Part shown: positions 8,949-17,313 of the stretch, piece by piece
Layout of the letters: each line of letters begins with the position of its first letter
How positions within the stretch are numbered: position 1 is the first letter of the stretch
NCBI GenBank assembly: GCA_016178045.1
Contig: JACOUE010000041.1
Span: 1-64,000, forward strand
Reading direction: 5' to 3'
DNA: 64,000 nt
DNA from: Chloroflexota bacterium
Lineage (GTDB): Bacteria; Chloroflexota; Dehalococcoidia; SM23-28-2; JACOUE01
Notes under the pieces: model-generated
What the model was told of the DNA's origin: nothing
The model's database searches: none
The model's input: the letters and a program-made list of their open reading frames with translations, nothing else
Position numbers and translations under genes: made by a program

Positions 8949-9407
8949 ATGGCTTTCTACGGCAAGGACAGAGAAGACGACGAGCAGGCGGCGATGGCCG
9001 CTGAGGCTTCCGAGTCGCCCGAATCCACCGACGACGAGAACGCGGAGGCACCGGAGGACGCCCCTCCCGTCGAGGAAACGGTCGACCGGAACGTGCGTGA
9101 GTCCGCCGAGATCCCGGCGGGCGCGGGCAACGGGTCCAGGGAGACGGTCCAGACCTCAGCGTCCGTGGCCGCCGTCCTCGGGCTCACGAAGGCCGCCAGC
9201 AACCTGTACATCGTCCTCGTCGACAGCAACGAGGGCGTCAGCGTGAACCCTTTCCTCCGGGCCGAGGACGCCGAGACGTTCATCGGCGAGCTGGTCGAGG
9301 CCGGCCACCCCATCGAGAAAGTCGCGGCACTGAAGGCGCGCAGCCTCGTCGCGAACGTGGCCTACCGGCCGGTCGTCGCCCTCGAGCCGGGCGGCAAGGG
9401 GGAATAG
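8949..9407 (+). CDS. hypothetical protein, acidic N-terminus with a small C-terminal domain
   Basis: Only long ORF in the region with normal high-GC codon use; no recognised family. Confidence 0.6.
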   Translation: MAFYGKDREDDEQAAMAAEASESPESTDDENAEAPEDAPPVEETVDRNVRESAEIPAGAGNGSRETVQTSASVAAVLGLTKAASNLYIVLVDSNEGVSVNPFLRAEDAETFIGELVEAGHPIEKVAALKARSLVANVAYRPVVALEPGGKGE

Positions 9408-9483
9408 GCACCCTCCGGCGGCCTTCCGCGCTCCTGGTTGACCCTGTGCTATACTTTTCCCCGAATCAGCGGAGGAAGGCGCC

Positions 9484-10308
9484 ATGTCCGTCGTCAGCGT
9501 CAACGGAGTCGACATAAACTACCGGGAGGCCGGCGAAGGCTTCCCGATCTTGCTAATCCACGGCTACACCGGCAACCTCCGCAATTGGGCCCTGGCCGTC
9601 CCCGCCATAACCGAGCGCTACCGCTCCATCTCCGTCGACCTGCGCGGCCACGGCTACTCCGCGAAGCCGACGCGAGAAGAGGACTACTCCCTAGAGCTGA
9701 TGGCCGAGGACGTCTTCGGGGTGGTGCAGGAGTTGGGCGTGGAGGAGTGCCACGTCGTCGGTCACTCCATGGGCGGCATGGTCGCCCAGCACCTGGTTCT
9801 GGCGCACCCCGGGCTGGCGCGCTCCCTGGTGCTCATGGACACGTCGGGTACGCCGCCTGACATCGAGCGGACGCAGCTACGGGCCGGTTTGGGCCAGGTC
9901 CTGCGCGAGCAGGGGATGGAGGGCGTGTTCGACGCCCAGTTGGAGATAAACCCCCTGTCCCGCGGCCTCCCCCGCACCCCGGAGTTCCTCCAGGTGTGGA
10001 AGGAGCAATTCCTCCTCACCTCGCCGGAAGCGTACGTCTACTGCTCGCGGGCGATGGCGAACCGCCGCCCCCTGCTGGAGGAGCTTTCGTCTCTCACGAT
10101 GCCGACGTTCGTCATCTGCGGCGAGAAGGACGAGCTCCTGGTCGAGCCCTCGCGCCAGCTGCACGCCCACATCAAGGGGAGCGAGCTCGTCTTCATCCCG
10201 GGGAGCGGGCATACGCCCCAGATCGAGAAGTCCCTCGATTTCAACCGCGTCCTGATGGAGTTCCTGACACGCGTCGACCAGGTGGTGGCTGCTAAGACCG
10301 GAGCGTAG
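9484..10308 (+). CDS. alpha/beta hydrolase
   Basis: LLIHGYTGNLRNW, VVGHSMGGMVAQ nucleophile elbow, GSGHTPQIE. Confidence 0.93.
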   Translation: MSVVSVNGVDINYREAGEGFPILLIHGYTGNLRNWALAVPAITERYRSISVDLRGHGYSAKPTREEDYSLELMAEDVFGVVQELGVEECHVVGHSMGGMVAQHLVLAHPGLARSLVLMDTSGTPPDIERTQLRAGLGQVLREQGMEGVFDAQLEINPLSRGLPRTPEFLQVWKEQFLLTSPEAYVYCSRAMANRRPLLEELSSLTMPTFVICGEKDELLVEPSRQLHAHIKGSELVFIPGSGHTPQIEKSLDFNRVLMEFLTRVDQVVAAKTGA

Positions 10309-10310
10309 CC

Positions 10311-10844
10311 GTGGCCGGGGCCTACGACATCGAGGCGGTCCGGCGCAAGTACGTGGGGATGGAGACGGTCCCGACCCGGGGCCGCTACCCCGTTGAGCAC
10401 GACCCCATCCGCCGCCATTGCCACATGGTGGAGGACACCAACCCTCTCTTTCTGGACCCCGAGTACGCTGGGAAGACCCCCTGGGGGAGCGTCATCTGCC
10501 CGCCCTCCGGCTGGCTGGCGATGTACTTCGCCAGCTTCGGGCCGTGGCCGCCGGTCTTCGAGCCGCTGGTGCCCGTCGTGCCCACGCCGGGCAAGCGCAT
10601 CGTTAACATGAACCAGGAGGTCGAGTGGTTCGACGCCATCCGCGTCGGCGATCACCTGTCGGTGAAGAGGCGCATCGCCGACGTCTACCAGAAGCCTATC
10701 AGCCTCGACCAGGAGGCGGTGTGGATCGTCAGCGAGTCGATCATCAGCAATCAGCGAGGGGAGGTCGTCTGCGTCGTCCGCAACACGCTGCTGTTCCACC
10801 GCTCGCCGGAGGAGGTGGCGGCCGCCGAACAGCGTGACACATGA
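10311..10844 (+). CDS. MaoC/FAS1-type dehydratase-domain protein
   Basis: HCHMVEDTNPLFLDPEYA hot-dog motif. Confidence 0.8.
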   Translation: MAGAYDIEAVRRKYVGMETVPTRGRYPVEHDPIRRHCHMVEDTNPLFLDPEYAGKTPWGSVICPPSGWLAMYFASFGPWPPVFEPLVPVVPTPGKRIVNMNQEVEWFDAIRVGDHLSVKRRIADVYQKPISLDQEAVWIVSESIISNQRGEVVCVVRNTLLFHRSPEEVAAAEQRDT

Positions 10845-10863
10845 TGCGAGAGGTTTCTCCCCG

Positions 10864-10917
10864 GCCGACTGAAGTCGGCAGCTCCAAATCAGCGAAGCCG
10901 CGCCCTTCAGTGCGCGG
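10864..10917. repeat. twin-hairpin intergenic element (copy 1)
   Basis: GCCGACTGAAGTCGGC followed by CCGCGC-CCTTCAGT-GCGCGG. Confidence 0.55.
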
Positions 10918-10932
10918 GATGAAAGGCGCGCC

Positions 10933-11376
10933 ATGAAGCGCCCCCAGCCCTACTGGGAAGACGTGCAGGTCGGCGACGATCTGCCCGGGTTCGAGCTGGA
11001 GATAAACGCCAAGCGCGTCTTCCTCCAGATCAGCGGCTCCCAGGACTGGTACCCCGTCCACCACGACCCCGAGTTCGCCCGCGAAGCCGGCCACCAGGAC
11101 GTCTTCATGAACACGGGCCTCACCCAGGCCGCCTTGGTCCGCGTTGTCACCGACTGGATGGGCGACGAGGGCTTCCTCCGCAAGTTCTACTTCGAGATGC
11201 GCCGTCAGCATCGCCCCGGCGACGTCATGGCCTGCAAAGGACGTGTCGCCGACAAGTACGTCCAGGACGCGCGCCATTTCGTGGAGTGCGAGGTGTGGGC
11301 CGAGAACGAGAGGGAGGGGGTGACTACGCCGGGCCGGGCCTGGGTCATCCTCCCCTCACGGGAGGAGGCTGCCTAG
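10933..11376 (+). CDS. MaoC-like hot-dog dehydratase
   Basis: QISGSQDWYPVHHDPEFAREAGHQDVFMNTGLTQA. Confidence 0.82.
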   Translation: MKRPQPYWEDVQVGDDLPGFELEINAKRVFLQISGSQDWYPVHHDPEFAREAGHQDVFMNTGLTQAALVRVVTDWMGDEGFLRKFYFEMRRQHRPGDVMACKGRVADKYVQDARHFVECEVWAENEREGVTTPGRAWVILPSREEAA

Positions 11377-12206
11377 ACAGCCACGCCCTCCAGCGCGCGG
11401 CTGATGGCCGGCAGCGCCGCCCTGGCCGCCGCCTCGCCGCGGCGGATCGCCTCGTTCATCCGCAGGGGCAGGGCCGAGCGGAACCCGCGCAGGTCCGGCC
11501 GGATGAGGACGTCCGGCGCCGGGCGTTGCGGGTGGCCCTTCGACAGTAGGTCCGCCATGAAGGCGAACTGCCCGCGCAGGTCGTGTGGCGCGCGGGCCGC
11601 CTTTCGGCAGGCTCTCGCCGTCATCGCTGACAGCGGCCGCAGCGGCGGTGGCAGAAGGAAGAACTCCCCCACATTCACGGCTATGACCTTCGCCGCGCCC
11701 AGGGCGTACGCCAGGTCGACGGGCACCGTGTTGTGGAGGCCGCCGTCCACCAGGTGGCGTCCGTCCGTTTGCAGGACGGGGAGGATGACCGGCGGCCGGA
11801 TGCTGACCTCGACGGCGGCCGCGGCGCTCCCGGAGCGGATCACTACGCGCTCGCCGGTGGCGACGTCCAGGGCCACGGCAGCGAAGGGCACCGCCATCTC
11901 CTCAAGGGGGAAACGGCCGTACGTCTGCCACAGCCGTCGCCCGAAGCGGCCCGCCTCCGGGCTGATCCGCAAACCGTGCAGGAACCACTCCAACAGGTCG
12001 AGGGGCGAGGCGCTCCGGGCCACCGCCTCCATCTCCTCCACATCGCGGCGGACCGCGTAGAGCGGCCCCATCAGCGCGCCGGCGCTGGCCCCCAGTATCA
12101 GGTCGATCGGGACGCCGGCCCGGTCGAGCACCTTGACGACGCCCACGTGGGCCCACCCCTTGACGCCGCCTGCTCCCAGCACCAGCGCTACCGGCCCGCC
12201 GTTCAT
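11373..12206 (-). CDS. patatin-like phospholipase (RssA-type)
   Basis: GAGGVKGWAHVGV oxyanion hole, GASAG nucleophile, DGGL Asp motif. Confidence 0.93.
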   Translation of the reverse strand: MNGGPVALVLGAGGVKGWAHVGVVKVLDRAGVPIDLILGASAGALMGPLYAVRRDVEEMEAVARSASPLDLLEWFLHGLRISPEAGRFGRRLWQTYGRFPLEEMAVPFAAVALDVATGERVVIRSGSAAAAVEVSIRPPVILPVLQTDGRHLVDGGLHNTVPVDLAYALGAAKVIAVNVGEFFLLPPPLRPLSAMTARACRKAARAPHDLRGQFAFMADLLSKGHPQRPAPDVLIRPDLRGFRSALPLRMNEAIRRGEAAARAALPAISRALEGVAV

Positions 12207-12280
12207 AAAGTGTTGATTCTTTGCCCGGCATCGATTAGAATGCCGCTAGCCGTTCCCGCAATTCCAGGAGCCAAGGCAAC

Positions 12281-12697
12281 ATGGATCCGCAGACCGTCCT
12301 CGCCCAGGTGCCCATCTTTTCCCATCTGAGTAAAGGAGACTTGAAGCGCCTTGCGCGCATCTCCGTCCCCCGTACCTTCAAGGCCGGCGAACAGATCATC
12401 AAGGAAGGCGATACCGCCGCCGGCGTATTCATCGTCATGACCGGCAAGGTCGAGGTGGTGAAAGGGAGCCAGCGCCTGGCCGTCTTCGACGCCGGGGAGT
12501 TCTTCGGGGAGATGGCGCTGTTCGAGAGCTATCCCCGCTCGGCGACCGTACGGGCGCTCGAGGACACGGAGTGCATTGCCCTCAGCCGGTGGGACTTCAG
12601 CGCCGAGCTGAAGAGCCAGCCCGAGATCGCTGTCGGCATGCTGGCGCACCTCGTACGCCGGCTCCGAGAGACGACCGACGCCCGCGTCAGCGACTAG
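12281..12697 (+). CDS. cyclic nucleotide-binding domain protein (no HTH)
   Basis: FKAGEQIIKEGDTAAGVFIVMTGKVEVVKG...GEFFGEMALFESYPRSATVRA. Confidence 0.92.
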   Translation: MDPQTVLAQVPIFSHLSKGDLKRLARISVPRTFKAGEQIIKEGDTAAGVFIVMTGKVEVVKGSQRLAVFDAGEFFGEMALFESYPRSATVRALEDTECIALSRWDFSAELKSQPEIAVGMLAHLVRRLRETTDARVSD

Positions 12698-12724
12698 CTG
12701 CATCCGCACATCTCTCCCCGTCTT

Positions 12725-13363
12725 TCACAGAGGCCGGGCGATGCCCTTGATATGGGGCCGACTGAACACCATGGGGGGTACCGGCGGCAGCGGCTTCGAA
12801 TGCTCGAGCTCAACGAAATCGAAGCCGGCTTCGCGGATGAGGCTTGCCACGTCGCGGTTGGGGTGACATCCCGCCCCAAACCAGCGCCAAACGGGCGTAA
12901 CCAGGTCCTGCCAGAAGGCGCCGAAGGCGTGGTCGTAGCGGACGTGTTCGTAGAAACGGAACTCGCCGCCAGCTTTGAGCACTCGCTTGATCTCGGCCAA
13001 AGCCCTGGGTGGCTCCGGGATGGTGCAGAAGTTAAGAGTGCTGACGACAGTATCGAAAGACCCGTCCTCAAAGGGCAACTCCTCCGCCGAAGCGGCGCGG
13101 ATGTCGATGGGCCGCGAGAGAGCGGCCGCCTTCCGTCTGGCCCGCTCGAGCATGTAAGGATTCGGGTCGGTAGCGATGATCTCACTGGCGCCGTCGCGAT
13201 AGTAGGCGAAGTTCGCGCCCGTGCCACAGCCGATCTCCAGGACGCGGCCGGAGGCGCCGCCGGCGATCTCCTCTCGAACCTTCCGCATGAACGACTTCTC
13301 GGCGCTGGCCATCATGCGGTCGTAGATGGCGGCGAACCACTTGTGGCCTTTCTGCTCGGGCAA
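12725..13363 (-). CDS. class I SAM-dependent methyltransferase
   Basis: VLEIGCGTGANFAYY...IIATDPNPYML. Confidence 0.9.
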   Translation of the reverse strand: MPEQKGHKWFAAIYDRMMASAEKSFMRKVREEIAGGASGRVLEIGCGTGANFAYYRDGASEIIATDPNPYMLERARRKAAALSRPIDIRAASAEELPFEDGSFDTVVSTLNFCTIPEPPRALAEIKRVLKAGGEFRFYEHVRYDHAFGAFWQDLVTPVWRWFGAGCHPNRDVASLIREAGFDFVELEHSKPLPPVPPMVFSRPHIKGIARPL

Positions 13364-13512
13364 GCTCGTCTCCTTGGCGGCGCTACGAAGCCGTAATCAG
13401 TCGACCCCATCATATGACGACGTTTGGACGTGTCAACGGGCGCGGGCGGTTTCCCTTCACGCAAGCGCAGTAACCCAGCATAATGGGGCATAAGTCCCCC
13501 GGATTGGAAACC

Positions 13513-14895
13513 ATGTCTGCTGACGCATCCGCCGAGGTCGCTGCTGCCGGCCCTGTCGCGATCGACGAAGCGCACCTGATGCGCTCCGTCGTGCGTCTGG
13601 CCTGGCCGGTCGTCATCCAGCAGGTCAGCTTCACCATGGTCCAGTTGGTGGACACGTTCCTGGTCGGCCACCTGGGGGAGGACGCCCTGGCCGGCGTGGG
13701 GCTGGCGACCCTCATCTACTGGTTCCCCATCTCCGGCATGTTCGCCATCGGTATCGGCGCGACGGCGGTGGTGGCCCGCAACATCGGCGCCGGCCAACCC
13801 GAAAGGGCGGAGGCGGCCCTGCGCAGCGCCCTCCTCCTGGGAGTTGGCTGGGGCATCGCGACGGGCATCGTGTTCTTCGCGGCCGCCGCTCCCCTCCTGA
13901 ACGTCATGGGAGCGGAGCCGCAGGCCCTGGACAAGGGCGTCCTCTACATGCAGGCGGCCGCTTTCGGGCTGCCCTTCTACACCGCCCTCTACATCGGCAA
14001 CGCCTGCCTTCAGGGCGCCGGGAACACGCGCACGCCGATGATCATCATGCTGCTGGTGAACTTGGTCAACGGCGTGGTCGCCTACCTCCTGATCAACGGG
14101 CCGGGGCCGTTCCCCGACTACGGCGTGAGGGGGTCCGGCCTGGGTTACACCGCGGCCGCCCTCGCCGGGACGGTCCTGGTGATGTTCTTCCTCGTGCGGG
14201 GCCGGAGCGGGCTCCAGTACCTTCCCCACAAGGCCTTGCTGCCCGACCGCGACGAGACGGCCCGGATCATGCGGGTGGGCATCCCCGCCGGGGCGGAGCA
14301 GTTCCAGTTCCAGTTCGCCTTCATGGCCTACACCCGCATCATCTCAAGCCTGGGCACGACGGCTCTGGCCGCCCACCAGGTCGCCCTCCGTATCGAGGGG
14401 CTGACGTTTCAGCCGGGGTTCGCCCTGGGGGTGGCCGCCACCACCCTGGTGGGCCAGAGCCTGGGCGCCCAGCGGCCGGACCTGGCCCAGAAGGTGGCCC
14501 TGACCGCCGTGCGCATCGCCTTTTTCGGCATGACGGCCGCGGGCATCGCCCTCATGGTCTTCGGCGGGCAGATCACTCAACTCTTCATTGCCGAGCCCGA
14601 CGTAGTGGACACGGGCCGCAGGCTGCTGCTCATCTTCGGGTTTGCCCTGCCTGCCCTGGCCGTCGCCCTGGCCCTGGGCGGGGCCCTCCGTGGCGCGGGC
14701 GACACCCGGTCGGTGCTGGTAATCATGACCGCCGGCGTCTGGGGTGTGCGTCTGCTCCCCGCCTACCTGCTGGCCGTGGTGGCCGGGCTGGGCGTGCCGG
14801 GGGCCTGGGTGGCTGCTGTCGTGGACATAAACTTCCGCGCCCTCTTGATGTTCGCCCGCTTCCGGCAGGGCAAATGGAAGACGATCAAGGTGTAG
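13513..14895 (+). CDS. MATE family efflux transporter
   Basis: 12-TM MatE pattern: LAWPVVIQQVSFTMVQLVDTFLVGHLG, QGAGNTRTPMI, GALRGAGDTRSVL. Confidence 0.92.
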   Translation: MSADASAEVAAAGPVAIDEAHLMRSVVRLAWPVVIQQVSFTMVQLVDTFLVGHLGEDALAGVGLATLIYWFPISGMFAIGIGATAVVARNIGAGQPERAEAALRSALLLGVGWGIATGIVFFAAAAPLLNVMGAEPQALDKGVLYMQAAAFGLPFYTALYIGNACLQGAGNTRTPMIIMLLVNLVNGVVAYLLINGPGPFPDYGVRGSGLGYTAAALAGTVLVMFFLVRGRSGLQYLPHKALLPDRDETARIMRVGIPAGAEQFQFQFAFMAYTRIISSLGTTALAAHQVALRIEGLTFQPGFALGVAATTLVGQSLGAQRPDLAQKVALTAVRIAFFGMTAAGIALMVFGGQITQLFIAEPDVVDTGRRLLLIFGFALPALAVALALGGALRGAGDTRSVLVIMTAGVWGVRLLPAYLLAVVAGLGVPGAWVAAVVDINFRALLMFARFRQGKWKTIKV

Positions 14896-14994
14896 CCCGC
14901 CGTTCATCGCCTCGCCGGCACTCCCTGGCATCTCCCCTCGGGCGCCTTCAGGAGCGAGCGAGTGGTAAAATATACTTTCGTTGGAGGAGGGCCC

Positions 14995-15219
14995 TTGGCC
15001 AAGGTTATCCTGTACTCCCTGCGCGGCTGACCCACGAGCGATAAGGCCCGGGTTGGCCTTACCTCGCAGGGGATCGAATTCGAGGAGCGCCTGGTCGACG
15101 ACAACCCCGACTGGTGGGACGAGGCGCTCAGGTACTCGATCACCGTCCCCGTCGTCATCTGGGGCGACGGCGACGTTGAGATCGGCTGGCAGGGCGAGCA
15201 CGGCTGAGAGATCACCTAG
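14995..15219 (+). CDS. glutaredoxin-like candidate selenoprotein with two in-frame UGA (Sec) codons at 15028-15030 and 15205-15207
   Basis: TTG start after GGAGGAGG; MAKVILYSLRG-U-PTSDKARVGLTSQGIEFEERLVDDNPDWWDEALRYSITVPVVIWGDGDVEIGWQGEHG-U-EIT*; Grx-like fold pattern with TVP cis-Pro motif. Confidence 0.8.
15035..15066 (+). promoter_or_regulatory. candidate bacterial SECIS element 1
   Basis: CGAG-cga-TAAGGCC-CGGGTT-GGCCTTA-c-CTCG; apical loop begins 18 nt after the UGA. Confidence 0.75.
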
Positions 15220-15235
15220 GGGGCCGGGAGCCCTC
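15219..15235 (+). promoter_or_regulatory. candidate bacterial SECIS element 2
   Basis: GGGGGC-CGGGA-GCCCTC (6 bp, one G-U); apical loop begins 17 nt after the second UGA. Confidence 0.6.
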
Positions 15236-15268
15236 CGCAAACCGATAGATCGGGCGACGTCGGCGGCA

Positions 15269-16779
15269 ATGCTCCGGATCTTCAACACCCTCACGCGCTG
15301 TAAGGAGCAGTTCGAGCCCCTGGAGGCGGGGCACGTCGGCATGTACACCTGCGGGCCGACGGTGTACCGCTTCGCCCACATCGGTAACCTGCGGTCGTAC
15401 CTGCTCGCGGACTGGCTGCGGCGGACCCTCGAGGGGCAGGGCTACCGGGTGACCCACGTCAAGAACATCACCGATGTGGGCCACATGCGCCAGGACATGC
15501 TGGACCGGGGCGAGGACAAGGTCATCGCCGCCGCCCGGGCCGAGGGCAAGACGCCGCAGGAGATCGCCCAGTTCTACACCGACGCCTTCATGCAGGACGA
15601 GGCCAGGCTCCAGGTGCTCCCTGCCCATATCTTCCCCCGCGCCACCGATAACGTCTCCGAGATGGTAGACCTGACGCGGACCCTCTTCGAAAAGGGGTTC
15701 GCCTACGAGCGACGGGGCAACGTCTACTTCGAGGTCGAGCGCTTTCCGGAGTACGGCAAGCTCTCCGGCCAGGTGGGGGAGGGCCTCGCCGAGGGGATGC
15801 GGGCCGCAGCCGACCCCCTGAAGAAGAGCCAGCGCGACTTCGCCCTCTGGAAGGCCGCCGAGCCGGGGCGGCTGCTGAAGTGGCCGTCCCCTTGGGGCGA
15901 CGGCTTTCCCGGCTGGCACATCGAGTGCTCAGCCATGTCTCGCAAGTACCTGGGACAGCAGATCGACATCCACACCGGCGGCGTCGACAACGTCTTCCCC
16001 CACCACGAGGACGAGATCGCTCAGAGCGAGGCCGCCTTCGGCAAGCCGTTCGTGGGCTACTGGGTGCACGGCCAGCACCTCCTGGTGGACGGCCTGAAGA
16101 TGGCCAAGTCCACCGGCAACACCTACACCCTGGAGGACCTGGAGCGACGCGGTTTCGAGCCGCTGGCCTTCCGCTACCTCTGTGCCACCGTCCACTACCG
16201 CTCGCGCATGAACTTCACCTTCCGCTCGCTGGCGGCCGCCCAGCGGGGGCTCCTCCGCCTCCGCGGGCACGCCCAGGCGGCGGACGGCAGCGTGGCGAAG
16301 CGGGCGTCGCGCGAAGCGGATCGCTGGCGCAAGGGCTTCCAGGCCGCCCTGAACGACGACCTGAACCTCCCCCGCGCCCTGGCCGCCGCCTGGCAGGTGG
16401 CCCGCGACAGCCTGCCCGCTCCCCTCAAGCGCGAGCTCCTCCTGGAGTTCGACCGGGTGCTGGGGCTCGACCTCGACCGCAGGCCGGAACTGCCGTCTCT
16501 CCCTGCGGAGGTGGAGCGCCTGGCCGCCGAGCGCACCAGGCTCCGGCGCGGCGGCGACTACGCCCGCGCGGACGAGCTACGCGCCCGCGTCATCGCCGCT
16601 GGCTTCGAGGTGCGGGATGGCCGGGACGCCGCGCTGATCCTGCCCGCGCCCGCCTGGGCCCGGCCCTCGGCCGTCATCTCGTCGAGTCAAGACGTACCGT
16701 CGCGGTTGGAGGAGCCGGCGGCGCTGGAGTGGACGGTTGTCCTCGTCGCCCGCGAGGACCGCGCGGAGGCGGAACAAGC
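15269..16779 (+). CDS. cysS: cysteinyl-tRNA synthetase; C-terminus runs into a disrupted glycosyltransferase region (end approximate)
   Basis: MYTCGPTVYRFAHIGNLRSYLLADWLRR, WHIECSAMSRKYLG, HHEDEIAQSEA, KMAKSTGN. Confidence 0.92.
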
Positions 16780-17312
16780 GGGTCCGGGTCTTCCACGCCG
16801 ACCACAACCTGGGCGCGGCCGCCGCTCGCAACGTGGGGCTGCGCCAGGCCCGCGGCCAGATGCTGGTACTGTTGGACAGCAGCGTCGAGGTAACGGGCGA
16901 CGCGTTCTCGAGCCTAGGAGGGCTACTGTCGGAAGGCCGCGTGGGCGTTGCCGGCCGCTGGGGCCTGGTGACGTCCGACCTGCGCAGCTTCGACGAGACG
17001 GAGCAGCCGGGCGAGGTGGATGCCATCGAGGGCTACATCATCGCCCTGCGGCGGGAGCTGGTGAGGGAAGTCGGTCTCCTGGACGAGAAGTACCGCTTCT
17101 ACCGCCACCTCGACCTCGACCTGAGCTTCGCCGTGCGCAGCCGCGGCTACCGGCTCGTCATCGATACGGACCTGCCCCTTGCCCGCCACCAGCACGGGGA
17201 GTGGGAGCGAACCCCGCCGGAGGAGCGCGACCGCCTGAGCAAGCGGAACTTCTACCGCTTCCTGCGCAAGTGGGGCGACCGCACCGACCTCCTGCTGGCC
17301 GGGGCGCGGTAG
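16770..17312 (+). pseudogene. glycosyltransferase family 2 domain, N-terminal part missing and out of frame with the upstream ORF
   Basis: NKRVRVFHADHNLGAAAARNVGLRQARGQMLVLLDSSVEV...EGYIIALRRELVREVGLLDEKYRFYRHLDLDLSFAVRSRGYR. Confidence 0.7.
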
Positions 17313-17313
17313 G

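Noticed and set aside
14995-15219. Explaining the in-frame TGAs as genetic-code change (TGA=Trp) or a simple pseudogene
   Set aside because: TGA is used as a normal stop by several intact genes in the window. Both TGAs fit expected Cys/Sec positions and both have similarly spaced hairpins. Read-level error still needs exclusion.
14981-15268. ORF-track frame 14981-17383 extending CysS by ~96 aa at the N-terminus (MEEGPWPRLSCTPCAADPRAI...)
   Set aside because: CysS homology begins at MLRIFNTLTR (15269); the upstream segment is the out-of-frame reading of the candidate selenoprotein gene.
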